From NCBI RefSeq assembly GCF_021010575.1, contig NZ_JAJNAG010000001.1, positions 124,001 through 188,000 on the forward strand: a DNA stretch of 64,000 nt. The letters run 5' to 3'. Source of the stretch: Limnobaculum eriocheiris (lineage in GTDB: Bacteria > Pseudomonadota > Gammaproteobacteria > Enterobacterales > Enterobacteriaceae). Shown here piece by piece: positions 1 to 9,270 of the stretch (positions within the stretch are counted from its first letter, which is position 1; the number at the start of each line of letters is the position of its first letter). The notes below the pieces were generated by a model. It was not told the DNA's origin, searched no databases, and saw only the letters and a program-made list of their open reading frames with translations. A program made the translations under genes and the position numbers.

Positions 1-100
1 TTCTATGCTGCTGTTAGCAGGTCTTGTTGTTGCTTACCACTTAGGTCGTGAGAACAAGAGTGCTGAAGCGTCGATTAACAAAACGGAGGAACAAGCATGA
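1..100 (+). CDS. nuoJ: NADH-quinone oxidoreductase subunit J (3' end, partial)
   Basis: The frame starting at base 2 is open from the window edge to TGA at 98-100 and reads as the last transmembrane helix and charged tail of NuoJ ([18 protein letters not shown]). NuoJ is a membrane-arm subunit of complex I. The stop overlaps the nuoK start as ATGA, which implies translational coupling. The 5' part lies outside the window. Confidence 0.9.
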   Translation, partial: SMLLLAGLVVAYHLGRENKSAEASINKTEEQA

Positions 101-399
101 TCCCATTGGAACATGGTCTGATACTGGCGGCGATTCTGTTCGCGCTGGGTCTGACCGGGCTGCTGATCCGTCGTAATTTGTTATTCATGCTGATCAGCCT
201 GGAAATCATGATCAACGCCGTAGCGTTGGCGTTTGTAGTGGCGGGTAGCTTTTGGCAACAGCCGGATGGACAGGTGATGTACATTCTGGTGATTAGCCTG
301 GCAGCGGCAGAGGCCAGTATTGGTCTGGCGCTGTTATTACAGCTTCATCGTCGTCGTCAAACCCTGAATGTCGACTCTGTCAGTGAGATGCGCGGATGA
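97..399 (+). CDS. nuoK: NADH-quinone oxidoreductase subunit K
   Basis: This 100-residue, three-helix subunit of the complex I membrane arm has the same length as the E. coli protein. The two membrane glutamates of the proton path are visible at E36 (SLEIMINA) and E72 (AAAEASIG). An AGGA Shine-Dalgarno sequence lies inside the end of nuoJ, and the start overlaps the nuoJ stop (ATGA). The stop in turn overlaps the nuoL start by four bases (396-399). Identity is clear from sequence, length and operon position. Confidence 0.97.
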   Translation: MIPLEHGLILAAILFALGLTGLLIRRNLLFMLISLEIMINAVALAFVVAGSFWQQPDGQVMYILVISLAAAEASIGLALLLQLHRRRQTLNVDSVSEMRG

Positions 400-2243
400 A
401 CCAGAACCTACTATATCTAACAATTTTGCTACCGCTGCTGGGCTTTTTGCTGCTGGCATTCTCCCGCGGTCGCTGGTCTGAGAACACCTCTGCTACGGTG
501 GGTGTGGGTTCTATCGGTCTGGCAGCTCTGGTTACGGCGTGGATAGTTTATAGCTTTGTCTCTCAGGGCAATCCGGCAGAAGTATCTCAACAGGTACTCT
601 GGACCTGGATGAAAGTGGATAACTTCGATATCAGCGTGACGTTAACGCTGGATAGCCTGTCGGTCACCATGCTGTCAGTGGTGGTAGGCGTTGGCTTCTT
701 CATTCACCTGTATGCCTCATGGTATATGCGTGGTGAAGAGGGGTATTCCCGTTTCTTTGCTTATACCAACCTGTTTATTGCCAGCATGGTGGTTTTGGTA
801 CTGGCCGACAACTTACTGCTGATGTATCTCGGCTGGGAAGGGGTAGGGCTGTGTAGTTACCTGTTAATTGGTTTCTACTATACCAATCCAAACAATGGCG
901 CAGCGGCCATGAAAGCCTTTATCGTGACCCGTGTGGGTGACGTGTTCCTGGCCATTGGCCTGTTTATCCTGTTCCGTGAACTGGGTACGCTGAATATCCG
1001 TGAGATGCTGGAACTGGCTCCGCAGAAATTTGCGGCAGGTTCAACGGCGCTGAACTGGGCAACCCTGATGTTAGTGGGTGGTGCAGTGGGTAAATCAGCA
1101 CAGTTACCATTACAAACCTGGCTGGCCGATGCGATGGCGGGTCCAACACCGGTTTCTGCTCTGATCCACGCCGCGACCATGGTTACCGCGGGTGTCTATC
1201 TGATTGCCCGTACTAATGGTCTGTTCCTGCTGACGCCAGAGGTACTGAATCTGGTGGGTGTTATCGGTGGTGTGACATTGTTGCTGGCAGGTTTTGCAGC
1301 ACTGGTTCAAACCGATATTAAACGTGTTCTGGCCTACTCAACCATGAGTCAACTGGGTTACATGTTCCTGGCGCTGGGCGTACAGGCATGGGACGCAGCA
1401 ATCTTCCACCTGATGACGCACGCTTTCTTTAAAGCGCTGTTATTCCTGTCATCCGGCTCGGTGATTCTGGCCTGCCATCATGAGCAAAACATTTTCAAAA
1501 TGGGTGGATTACGTAACAAGATCCCTCTGGTGTATGTTTGCTTCCTGGTGGGCGGTGCGGCGCTGTCTGCATTACCAATGGTGACTTCCGGTTTCTTTAG
1601 TAAGGATAAGATCCTGTTTGAAGCCTATGCATCAGGCCACTTTAACCTAATGCTGGCAGGTTTAATCGGGGCATTCCTGACCTCGCTGTATACCTTCCGC
1701 ATGATCTTTATTGTGTTCCACGGCGAAGCGAAAACCGAAGCGCATTCAGTGGGTGGGATTTCTCACACTTTACCGCTGGTGGTGCTGCTGGTGTTATCAA
1801 CCGCTGTGGGTGCTTTCCTAGCGCTGCCGCTGGACGGTGTGTTACCGGTTCGCGAATGGCCAGAAGAAGGCAAACTGATGTTAGAGATGATCTCCGGTGG
1901 TGTGGCGATTGTTGGTATCTTACTGGCGGCGGTGCTGTACCTTGGCAAACGTCAACTGGTGACCAGCATTGCACAAAGCGGACCGGGCAAACTGCTCTCT
2001 ACCTGGTGGTATAACGCGTGGGGCTTCGACTGGCTGTATGACAAGGTGTTTGTTAAACCTTATCTGGCGGTGGCGAAACTGTTACAGCATGATCCACTGA
2101 ACTCTCTGATGAACCTGACGGCGATGTTTGTCCGCTTATGTAACCGCACGATGGTGGTTAGTGAGAATGGTCTGTTGCGCTGGTACGCCGCGTCAATGGC
2201 TTTGGGGGCAGTGGTCGTCTTGGCTCTGTTATTGTGGGTTTAA
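396..2243 (+). CDS. nuoL: NADH-quinone oxidoreductase subunit L
   Basis: This 615-residue polytopic antiporter-like subunit sits at the distal end of the complex I membrane arm. Conserved family segments are visible: [17 protein letters not shown] with the key glutamate near residue 145, the discontinuous-helix region [20 protein letters not shown], and [14 protein letters not shown]. The C-terminal part contains the long lateral helix and a last anchor helix. The family is usually about 613 residues, so the gene is intact. It starts within the nuoK stop (ATGA). An 89-bp gap with a short tandem repeat separates it from nuoM. Confidence 0.97.
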   Translation: MNQNLLYLTILLPLLGFLLLAFSRGRWSENTSATVGVGSIGLAALVTAWIVYSFVSQGNPAEVSQQVLWTWMKVDNFDISVTLTLDSLSVTMLSVVVGVGFFIHLYASWYMRGEEGYSRFFAYTNLFIASMVVLVLADNLLLMYLGWEGVGLCSYLLIGFYYTNPNNGAAAMKAFIVTRVGDVFLAIGLFILFRELGTLNIREMLELAPQKFAAGSTALNWATLMLVGGAVGKSAQLPLQTWLADAMAGPTPVSALIHAATMVTAGVYLIARTNGLFLLTPEVLNLVGVIGGVTLLLAGFAALVQTDIKRVLAYSTMSQLGYMFLALGVQAWDAAIFHLMTHAFFKALLFLSSGSVILACHHEQNIFKMGGLRNKIPLVYVCFLVGGAALSALPMVTSGFFSKDKILFEAYASGHFNLMLAGLIGAFLTSLYTFRMIFIVFHGEAKTEAHSVGGISHTLPLVVLLVLSTAVGAFLALPLDGVLPVREWPEEGKLMLEMISGGVAIVGILLAAVLYLGKRQLVTSIAQSGPGKLLSTWWYNAWGFDWLYDKVFVKPYLAVAKLLQHDPLNSLMNLTAMFVRLCNRTMVVSENGLLRWYAASMALGAVVVLALLLWV

Positions 2244-2275
2244 CTGAATAGCTTAACGAACGAAAAATTTTGAAG

Positions 2276-2320
2276 TTTTTCAAATAGAGTTTATTCAAAT
2301 AAAGCTTATTCAAATAAAGG
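2276..2320 (+). repeat. Three tandem copies of a 15-nt unit between nuoL and nuoM
   Basis: Units are at 2276-2290, 2291-2305 and 2306-2320. The second and third differ only in the last base, and the first differs from them at three positions (unit TTATTCAAATAAAGS). The last unit supplies the AAAGGA that serves as the nuoM ribosome binding site, 11 nt before its ATG. Confidence 0.85.
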
Positions 2321-2332
2321 ACATAAAACGCC

Positions 2333-3865
2333 ATGCTACTACCTTGGCTAATACTTTTACCCTTTATCGGCGGCTTTCTCTGCTGGCCGTGCGAGCGCTT
2401 AGGTAAACAAGTACCTCGCTATGTTGCGCTGATATCGATGGGGTTAACGCTGGTTCTTTCCCTGTATCTGTGGATGGAGAGCGGTTTTACCGTCACTTCT
2501 CCGCAGAACATGTGGCTGGCTGAACCATTCCGCGTAGACTGGATCCCAAGCCTTGGCATTCAGATCCATCTGGCATTAGATGGTCTGTCACTGCTGATGG
2601 TTGTATTGACGGCTTTTCTGGGGCTGCTGGCTATTCTCTGTTCATGGACAGAAGGTCAACGCTCTCAGGGTTTCTTCCATTTAAACCTGCTGTGGATTCT
2701 TGGCGGGGTGATGGGGGTGTTCCTGGCGGTCGATATGTTCCTGTTCTTCTTCTTCTGGGAGATTATGCTGGTTCCGATGTACTTCCTGATTGCTCTCTGG
2801 GGGCATAAAGGATCTGACGGTAAAACCCGCATTAGCGCAGCGACTAAATTCTTTATTTATGCGCAGGCCAGCAGCCTGTTCATGTTGATTGCCATCGTTG
2901 GTCTGGTATTTGTTCACTTCAAAGCCACCGGCGTGATGACCTTCAACTATGAAGACTTGCTGAATACGCCAATGTCTTATGAAGTACAGTTCTTGCTGAT
3001 GCTGGGCTTCTTTATCGCTTTTGCGATGAAAATGCCGGTAGTGCCGCTACATGGCTGGTTGCCGGATGCTCACAGTCAGGCACCAACCGCAGGTTCCGTT
3101 GACCTGGCCGGTCTGCTGTTAAAGACTGCGGCTTATGGTTTACTGCGCTTTAACTTGCCATTCTTCCCGGAAGCCTCTCATGCATTCGCGCCAATCGCTA
3201 TGTGGTTGGGTGTGTTGGGGATCTTCTACGGTGCATGGATGGCGTTTGTTCAGACCGATATTAAACGTTTAATCGCTTACACCAGTATTTCCCATATGGG
3301 CTTTGTGATGATAGCTATCTATAGCGGCAGCGTATTGGCTTATCAGGGTGCGGTGGTGCAGATGATTGCTCACGGTCTGTCGGCTGCCGGTCTGTTTATC
3401 ATCAGTGGTCAGCTGTACGAGCGCCTGCACACTCGCGATATGCGTGAGATGGGCGGTTTGTGGAAGCGTATTCGTTATTTACCAGCGCTGTCGCTGTTCT
3501 TTGCCGTAGCGACGTTAGGTATGCCGGGAACCGGTAACTTCGTTGGTGAATTTATGATTCTGTTTGGAAGCTATCCGGTAGTGCCGGTTATTACCGTGGT
3601 GGCAACGTTTGGTTTGGTATTCGCATCAGTTTACTCACTGGTTATGATGCAACGTGCTTATTACGGTGCACCAAAATCTGATAAACCCATTGCAGGCATG
3701 AACGTGCGTGAGCTGTCCATGGTACTGTTACTGGTGGTGTTGCTGGTACTGTTAGGCGTTTACCCTCAGCCGGTTCTGGATACGTCACACTCTGCGGTGA
3801 GCACCATTTCTCAATGGTATAACGCTGCGGCTTCCGTATCTCCAGACATGTCTATAGGAAAGTAA
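2333..3865 (+). CDS. nuoM: NADH-quinone oxidoreductase subunit M
   Basis: This 510-residue antiporter-like proton-pumping subunit of complex I is close to the usual 509. Diagnostic segments are FFFFWEIMLVPMYFLIALWG (membrane glutamate near residue 144), PLHGWLPDAHSQAPTAGS and MIAHGLSAAGLFI. It has about 14 membrane helices by eye. It follows nuoL after 89 bp, unlike the overlapping upstream genes, and precedes nuoN by 6 bp. The ribosome binding site is the end of the 15-nt tandem repeat. Confidence 0.97.
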   Translation: MLLPWLILLPFIGGFLCWPCERLGKQVPRYVALISMGLTLVLSLYLWMESGFTVTSPQNMWLAEPFRVDWIPSLGIQIHLALDGLSLLMVVLTAFLGLLAILCSWTEGQRSQGFFHLNLLWILGGVMGVFLAVDMFLFFFFWEIMLVPMYFLIALWGHKGSDGKTRISAATKFFIYAQASSLFMLIAIVGLVFVHFKATGVMTFNYEDLLNTPMSYEVQFLLMLGFFIAFAMKMPVVPLHGWLPDAHSQAPTAGSVDLAGLLLKTAAYGLLRFNLPFFPEASHAFAPIAMWLGVLGIFYGAWMAFVQTDIKRLIAYTSISHMGFVMIAIYSGSVLAYQGAVVQMIAHGLSAAGLFIISGQLYERLHTRDMREMGGLWKRIRYLPALSLFFAVATLGMPGTGNFVGEFMILFGSYPVVPVITVVATFGLVFASVYSLVMMQRAYYGAPKSDKPIAGMNVRELSMVLLLVVLLVLLGVYPQPVLDTSHSAVSTISQWYNAAASVSPDMSIGK

Positions 3866-3871
3866 ATCGCC

Positions 3872-5329
3872 ATGACACTAACTGCACAACATATGCTTTC
3901 TCTATTGCCGCTGTTAATCGTTGGATTGACCGTGGTGGTTGTGATGCTGTCCATTGCGTGGCGACGCGATCACTTCCTTAATGCAACGATTACGGTTATT
4001 GGCCTTAACGTTGCGCTGCTTTCGCTGTTTATTGTTGCACAGCAACCGGCAACGGATGTGACACCGCTGTTACGAATTGATGGATTCTCAATCTTTTTCA
4101 CCGCACTGGTGCTGCTGGCGAGCCTGGCAACCTGTACCTTTGCTTACCCATGGCTGAGTGGCTACCCGGATAATAAAGAAGAGTTTTATCTGCTGGTGCT
4201 GATCGCTGCATTGGGTGGGGTGGTATTGGCTGGTGCTAACCATCTGGCATCGCTGTTTATTGGTATTGAACTGCTTTCACTGCCGCTGTTTGGTCTGGTG
4301 GGTTATGCCTATCGCCAGCGCCGCTCACTGGAAGCGTCCATTAAATATATGGTGTTGTCCGCTGCGGCTTCTTCATTTTTACTGTTCGGTATGGCGCTGC
4401 TGTATGCGGGAACCGGTGGTTTGTCTTTCGCCGACCTGGGTCACAGCATGAGCGATAAAGTGCTGCATCAACCGCTGTTGATTGTTGGTCTGGGCATGAT
4501 GCTGGTTGGTTTTGGCTTTAAGCTGTCGCTGGTGCCGTTCCAACTCTGGACGCCGGACGTTTATCAGGGTGCTCCGGCTCCGGTATCAACCTTTCTGGCA
4601 ACGGCCAGTAAGATCGCTATCTTTGGTGCGCTGGTGCGGATGTTTATGTACGCGCCAGTGGCTGACGGTGAGTCGGTTCGTATCGTGCTGGGGATTATTG
4701 CCTTCTGTTCCATTCTGTTTGGTAATATTCTGGCACTGACTCAAAGCAACATTAAGCGGATGCTGGGTTACTCCTCTATCGCTCATCTGGGTTACCTGCT
4801 GGTAGCGCTGATTGCGGTTCAGGGGCATCAACTGTCAATTGAAACCATCAATGTTTATCTGGCGGGTTATCTGTTTGCCAGCCTGGGTGCCTTTGGTGTG
4901 GTCAGTCTGATGTCCAGCCCGTATACCGGCCCGGATGCTGAATCTTTGTATGCTTATCGCGGTCTGTTCTGGCATAAGCCAATTCTGTCTGCGGTGTTAA
5001 CCGTGATGATGCTGTCGCTGGCCGGTGTGCCAATGACTTTAGGCTTTATTGGTAAGTTCTATGTTATCGCAATCGGTGTGAGCGCTGACCTCTGGTGGTT
5101 AACCGTTACGGTAGTGGTGGGTAGTGCCATTGGTCTTTACTACTATCTGCGTACCATGGTCAGCCTGTATCTGGAAGCGCCGCAAGAGCGTCAGCGTGAT
5201 ACGCCAAGCAACTGGGCGTTAACCGCCGGTGGAGTGGTGGTTCTGCTGTCGGCGTTGGCGGTGCTGTTCTTCGGTCTGTATCCGGAGCCGCTGATTAAGT
5301 TGGCGCGATATGCGTTTCCGATGATGTAA
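3872..5329 (+). CDS. nuoN: NADH-quinone oxidoreductase subunit N
   Basis: This 485-residue protein is the third antiporter-like membrane subunit of complex I and matches the usual length. Visible landmarks are [21 protein letters not shown] (glutamate in the ELLS segment), [19 protein letters not shown] and [23 protein letters not shown]. It is the last gene of the nuo operon here. A perfect 11-bp hairpin with a T-run follows within 25 bp of the stop. Confidence 0.97.
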   Translation: MTLTAQHMLSLLPLLIVGLTVVVVMLSIAWRRDHFLNATITVIGLNVALLSLFIVAQQPATDVTPLLRIDGFSIFFTALVLLASLATCTFAYPWLSGYPDNKEEFYLLVLIAALGGVVLAGANHLASLFIGIELLSLPLFGLVGYAYRQRRSLEASIKYMVLSAAASSFLLFGMALLYAGTGGLSFADLGHSMSDKVLHQPLLIVGLGMMLVGFGFKLSLVPFQLWTPDVYQGAPAPVSTFLATASKIAIFGALVRMFMYAPVADGESVRIVLGIIAFCSILFGNILALTQSNIKRMLGYSSIAHLGYLLVALIAVQGHQLSIETINVYLAGYLFASLGAFGVVSLMSSPYTGPDAESLYAYRGLFWHKPILSAVLTVMMLSLAGVPMTLGFIGKFYVIAIGVSADLWWLTVTVVVGSAIGLYYYLRTMVSLYLEAPQERQRDTPSNWALTAGGVVVLLSALAVLFFGLYPEPLIKLARYAFPMM

Positions 5330-5351
5330 TTGGTAGTTAGTTGTATTGATG

Positions 5352-5385
5352 AAAATACCGGCGATGTTTGCCGGTATTTTTAATT
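5352..5385 (+). terminator. Rho-independent terminator of the nuo operon
   Basis: Perfect 11-bp stem (5352-5362 with 5370-5380, AAAATACCGGC / GCCGGTATTTT), 7-nt loop, T-tract included in the 3' arm. It lies 23 bp after nuoN. Confidence 0.9.
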
Positions 5386-5392
5386 TATAGGT

Positions 5393-5625
5393 ATCAGTTT
5401 CAGTGGATATTCCGACCGTAAAGACTATGAGCGTATATTGACGTTGTGCCCGGTCGGAAAACCATCAGTCTTGGCATTAGCGAGCGTCGGGCATAGATTC
5501 CCTCGGGGCGGTTATGAAACACCTTGCGGTGTTTCGCCCTTCGGGCCAGCGCAAGCGCTGTTCAAACAGGCTTTGCCTGTTTGTCGTTGGCTTACGCCAA
5601 GTCGACCCCAACGGCAATCTCTCCT
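5393..5625. repeat. Dispersed intergenic repeat, copy A
   Basis: This copy lies between the nuo terminator and menF. It begins with ATATTCCGACCGTAAA and a hairpin (stem TTCCGACCG 5410-5418 with CGGTCGGAA 5451-5459). A block of short hairpins follows: GAAACACC-TTGC-GGTGTTTC (5516-5535), CCC-TTC-GGG, AGCG-CAAG-CGCT, CAAACAGGC-TTT-GCCTGTTTG (5563-5583) and TTGGC-TTAC-GCCAA (ends 5600). The same block occurs at 15122-15207. It lacks a clear right-hand inverted repeat, so it looks truncated. The boundaries are approximate. Confidence 0.85.
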
Positions 5626-5741
5626 GATGTTTGAATTTGCTGATAGCTCAAGACCAACTGATGGTGAAACATTTTTATCTGATTTTCCATTCAATCCACC
5701 GTATAATCCGTTGTTTTAAGTTTTATCTCCGAGAGGTTGTA

Positions 5742-7055
5742 GTGAAGCAAATATCTGAACTGGTGAAGCAGCTGCATAAGCGCCTGCAAGAAGTTGCTCG
5801 CCCGGAACCAGGTCGGGAGCGTATTACCGTTTCCCTCACGCTTCAGCAACGTACCTCGTTACTCAGCTGGCTTGCGGCTCAACCTGTTTTCCCACAGTTT
5901 TACTGGCGTCAGCGTGATGATTTGGAAGAGGCGGCGGTATGTGGTGAGGTGATCCGGTTTAACGATGCGGATTCCGCCCGTCAATTTTTGGTGGTGAATA
6001 ATGTCGCCGATATGCGTATCTGGGGGCTGAATACCTTTGATCAGGTAGAGACGCCATCCTTAAATACACCCAAAAGTGCGTTATTTTTGCCACGTATTGA
6101 GCTATTACGGGATATGGACAGCGGCAAGCTGGTGGTCAATCTGTACAGCGAAACGTCGCTGGCTGATGATGTGGCTATTGCGCAGGCAATGATTGAGCAG
6201 TTAACCACTTCCAGACCTTTACCGGTACTTAACGTAAAGGTTAATTCGGTACAGCATCAGCCAGAAAAGCAGGGGTGGTGCGATCTGTTAAATCAGGCGT
6301 TGGAATCTATTCAGCAGGGGCAGTTTGAAAAGGTAGTATTGGCGCGTAAGTCGACGCTATCGCTAAATGAACCGCTGAATCCGGCGGCTTTTCTTAATGC
6401 CAGCGAGAAAGTAAACCACCACTGTTTTCATTTTATGATGCGCATGGATGATAAAACAGCGTTTCTGGGGTCGTCCCCCGAGTGTCTGTTTTTGCGGGTA
6501 GGGCAGCATCTGACCACCGAAGCGCTGGCGGGTACGGTAGCCAGTTCATCGGATAACCAACAGGCTAAACAGCTGGGTGACTGGTTAATGCAGGATAAAA
6601 AGAACCAGCATGAGAACCTGCTGGTGGTTGATGATATTTGCCAGCGCTTGCAAGGCGGTATTCTGGCTATTGATGTTCTGCCAGCGGAGATTGTTCGTTT
6701 ACGTAAAGTACAGCACCTGCGTCGCTGTATTCATGCGGATCTGGCGGCTGCCAACGATGCGGACAGCCTGCAACGGTTACAGCCCACGGCGGCAGTGGCA
6801 GGGCTTCCTCGTGAACCTGCTCGTCAGTTTATTCTGCAACATGAACCCTTTACCCGAGACTGGTACGCTGGTTCCGCCGGGTATATCTCTTTGAACCAAA
6901 CTGAGTTTGCTGTTTCTCTGCGTTCTGCGCTGGTGGAGGGCAGTAATATCCATCTGTATGCCGGTGCTGGTATTGTGGCGGGCTCCGACCCTGAGCAAGA
7001 GTGGCAGGAAATAGAAAACAAAGCGGCGGGGTTAAGAACGCTGCTGGAAGAGTAA
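5742..7055 (+). CDS. menF: Isochorismate synthase MenF
   Basis: This enzyme converts chorismate to isochorismate, the entry to menaquinone synthesis. It belongs to the chorismate-binding superfamily; the C-terminal two thirds carry [12 protein letters not shown] (catalytic lysine), [17 protein letters not shown] and a Gly-rich end, [22 protein letters not shown] chose GTG at 5742 (437 residues) because GAGAGG lies 5 nt upstream and the N-terminus then aligns with the family (about 431). Upstream in-frame ATGs would add 37 unrelated residues, encoded next to repeat copy A. A TATAAT at 5702-5707 may be its -10, but no good -35 is seen. It is separated from menD by three extra genes. Confidence 0.93.
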   Translation: MKQISELVKQLHKRLQEVARPEPGRERITVSLTLQQRTSLLSWLAAQPVFPQFYWRQRDDLEEAAVCGEVIRFNDADSARQFLVVNNVADMRIWGLNTFDQVETPSLNTPKSALFLPRIELLRDMDSGKLVVNLYSETSLADDVAIAQAMIEQLTTSRPLPVLNVKVNSVQHQPEKQGWCDLLNQALESIQQGQFEKVVLARKSTLSLNEPLNPAAFLNASEKVNHHCFHFMMRMDDKTAFLGSSPECLFLRVGQHLTTEALAGTVASSSDNQQAKQLGDWLMQDKKNQHENLLVVDDICQRLQGGILAIDVLPAEIVRLRKVQHLRRCIHADLAAANDADSLQRLQPTAAVAGLPREPARQFILQHEPFTRDWYAGSAGYISLNQTEFAVSLRSALVEGSNIHLYAGAGIVAGSDPEQEWQEIENKAAGLRTLLEE

Positions 7056-7065
7056 AGGACCCGCG

Positions 7066-7533
7066 ATGAAATGTTCTGTTCTGGAGTTGCGTTTTCCACC
7101 GCCGATTGTTTTTGCCGTATCCCTGTTGTTGATTGGCTTAATTAACCGGTGGTTTCCGGCATTCAGAATTGAAACTACGCTGATGCTGGTCGTGTCTGGT
7201 ATCTGTTTTCTGGCATCCGGTATTATTGGTTTATCCAGTCTGGCAATGTTCTACCGGGAGAAGACCACGGTTAATCCTGTCAGGGTAAATTCAGCCACGA
7301 CTCTGGTTGATAGTGGCCTGTATGCCTTTTCCCGTAATCCGATGTATCTGGCATTGGCTTTATTGTTGCTGAGTATCTGCTTCTGGTTGGGAAATTTGCT
7401 GGGGTTGGCAGGCGTTGCGCTGTTTATTGCATTTATCACCCGTTTTCAAATTATTCCGGAAGAAAGGGCGTTAATGGTACTGTTTGGTCAGCGTTATCAG
7501 GATTATCAACGCAAGGTACGGCGCTGGCTCTGA
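7066..7533 (+). CDS. Isoprenylcysteine carboxyl methyltransferase/PEMT-family membrane protein
   Basis: This 155-residue membrane protein has about four hydrophobic helices and a C-terminal signature SRNPMYLALALL...PEERALMVLFGQRYQDY, typical of the ICMT/phospholipid methyltransferase-like family. The family binds S-adenosylmethionine through the RNPMYL and PEE/YxxY segments; substrates of bacterial members are mostly unknown. It begins 10 bp after menF with GGACCCGCG upstream, so it is probably co-transcribed with menF. Whether it acts on quinones, lipids or something else cannot be told from sequence. Confidence 0.75.
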   Translation: MKCSVLELRFPPPIVFAVSLLLIGLINRWFPAFRIETTLMLVVSGICFLASGIIGLSSLAMFYREKTTVNPVRVNSATTLVDSGLYAFSRNPMYLALALLLLSICFWLGNLLGLAGVALFIAFITRFQIIPEERALMVLFGQRYQDYQRKVRRWL

Positions 7534-7799
7534 TAAAGCCTTTGTTTATAGCCTTGCTCTTTAATTGACCTTTCCCGGAAGAACAGCCAGTATTCGCTGC
7601 CTGCTGCGGAAGTAGTGATCTGCTTCCATGTCTTGTACAACCTGCTGCGCTGTATTTTGATGCTGAAGCGGGGGTAGCCAACTGTCAGATTTGTCAGTGA
7701 TGGTAAAGGTTTGTCGAGTCCATTGATTCAATAGTGGTATCTGGATAATTTGTGGGAAATTTCTGCTTAATCAACGTCCCGTAAGTTAAAGGAATCGCT

Positions 7800-8405
7800 A
7801 TGAGCGTTAATTATCCGACAGCCTATGAAGTAGGCGATGTGGTATTTACCTGTATTGGCAATTTGTTGTTTCGTCAGGTTTCTGCCGCATCGGCCTGCTG
7901 GAGCAACCACGTTGGGATTATTATTGGCCACGACGATAAGGATTACATTGTGGCGGAGAGTAAAGTTCCTCTGTCCCAAACCACGACGCTGACTAAATTT
8001 GTTTCCCGCTCGGTAGATGGGCGTTACGGCGTGCGTCGTCTGGAAGGGGGATTAACCGAGCAGCAAAAACAGGCGCTGGTTGAGAAGGTGCCTGAGCGTT
8101 TAAAAGTGCTGTATCACACCGGCTTTAAGTATGAGTCTTCCCGGCAGTTTTGTTCCAAATTTGTATTCGATTTATATCGTGAAGGGCTGTCGATTTCCAT
8201 AGGGAAAATTGAAACCTTCGACGCACTGCTCAGTAGTAATCCCGAGGCGAAGTTACAATTCTGGCACTTTTGGTTTTTAGGGGCGATACCCTGGGATCGT
8301 CAAACCGTAACCCCAGCCAGTTTGTGGTTCTATCCAACCCTGGTTCCTGTATTTAACAGCCACCCTGATGCAAATGAAACCGAGCCTGACTGGTATTACC
8401 ATTAA
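7800..8405 (+). CDS. yebB: YebB-family permuted papain-like amidase
   Basis: This 201-residue protein closely follows E. coli Yeb[17 protein letters not shown] at the start, [13 protein letters not shown], then [20 protein letters not shown] and [23 protein letters not shown]. It belongs to the circularly permuted NlpC/P60-like (YiiX/YebB) cysteine hydrolases. The candidate catalytic His lies in SNHVG and the Cys in QFCSKF. The substrate is unproven. AAAGGA precedes the ATG by 6 nt. In E. coli the gene sits far away, so it is an insertion relative to the E. coli menF-menD order. Confidence 0.88.
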   Translation: MSVNYPTAYEVGDVVFTCIGNLLFRQVSAASACWSNHVGIIIGHDDKDYIVAESKVPLSQTTTLTKFVSRSVDGRYGVRRLEGGLTEQQKQALVEKVPERLKVLYHTGFKYESSRQFCSKFVFDLYREGLSISIGKIETFDALLSSNPEAKLQFWHFWFLGAIPWDRQTVTPASLWFYPTLVPVFNSHPDANETEPDWYYH

Positions 8406-8443
8406 ATTATTAACCTGTACTCTATGGATCGGAGATATCCGCT

Positions 8444-8974
8444 TTGGATAAAAACAATCAGGCCTCGTTTAATGAGGTGCTGCTATTTGTCAGACATGAA
8501 GTTAGCCAGTTTATTGATGCTCATCCCGGGGAGGTGTTCTCCGGGTTTGCTTTTGACTGTAACATTTGGGAAGGCGTTGAACTGAATCTATGCCTGACGA
8601 CTCAAGGGTATCTGAATGAGCTCCTGCATTACTATCAAACGGGGGCGCGAGGAGACTACTATCGGACGGATGAAGGTATTTTAAGCCTGAAATATAATTC
8701 CGGCGACTGGAAGTATCAGTGCTTTAGCAGTATGAATTGCGTTAAAGATGAGGATTGCAGCTATTTCGATACGGATGATAACCAACAAAAGTATCAGTAC
8801 TGGATCCATCTGCTGGCTCAAGTGATGAATGAGTTTCTGCAAACCCCGGAATATGCTGCTATTCCCAAGCTTTTGGATTTTAAAGTGTTGGTCTACGATC
8901 ATGATGAAGAGCCGGAAAGCAGTGAACAGCGGCTGATTGCTTTTAGCGATAGGCCAATGTTTCGTTTAAATTAG
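8444..8974 (+). CDS. Uncharacterised protein, possibly DUF4303-like
   Basis: This 176-residue soluble acidic protein has no signal peptide or membrane helix. The start is TTG at 8444, with GGAG 9 nt upstream; an ATG at 8424 is out of frame. An early stretch, GEVFSGFAFDCNIWEGVELNLCLTT, resembles the opening strand pair of DUF4303/SMI1-like proteins, some of which are toxin immunity proteins, but this is only a visual likeness. Tryptophans and aspartates are frequent (YWIHLLAQVMNEF). It follows yebB by 38 bp. I do not recognise a function. Confidence 0.6.
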   Translation: MDKNNQASFNEVLLFVRHEVSQFIDAHPGEVFSGFAFDCNIWEGVELNLCLTTQGYLNELLHYYQTGARGDYYRTDEGILSLKYNSGDWKYQCFSSMNCVKDEDCSYFDTDDNQQKYQYWIHLLAQVMNEFLQTPEYAAIPKLLDFKVLVYDHDEEPESSEQRLIAFSDRPMFRLN

Positions 8975-9270
8975 ATGATATTAGTACAGCACTAATTTTA
9001 GTCATCTGTAATGACCTGAAACTAAATGTATCTTAATGTTTCTGATTTCCTCCTGTTGCCATAATTAATAACAATCATGTTACAGAGCCGACGGTTGAAA
9101 GGTTGCCACTGAATGTGGATTAACTTAAAAATCAATGCGTTTGTGAACAAATCCGCACCATTCGGGCATTTCATTGTTCCCATTGCCGGGTTAGTGTAAT
9201 ATATGTGGCAATTATGGATTCTATTTTTCAGTTAAATCAATAGATTAAACTGATCTTCGGTGAGCTCCCC
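8975..9270. other. Non-coding gap upstream of menD
   Basis: No credible gene. A weak hairpin (ATTAGT / ACTAAT, 8980-8996) with a short T-rich tail could end the upstream transcript. The rest is AT-rich and presumably carries the menD promoter; I could not place it with confidence. Confidence 0.5.

Noticed and set aside
878-1310. Antisense frames within nuoL
   Set aside because: They overlap a clearly conserved gene in another frame and have no recognisable sequence or ribosome binding site.
5438-5719. 93-codon plus-strand frame inside repeat copy A
   Set aside because: The corresponding stretch in copy B is broken by a loop-length change and stops, so the conserved feature is the hairpin pattern, not a protein.
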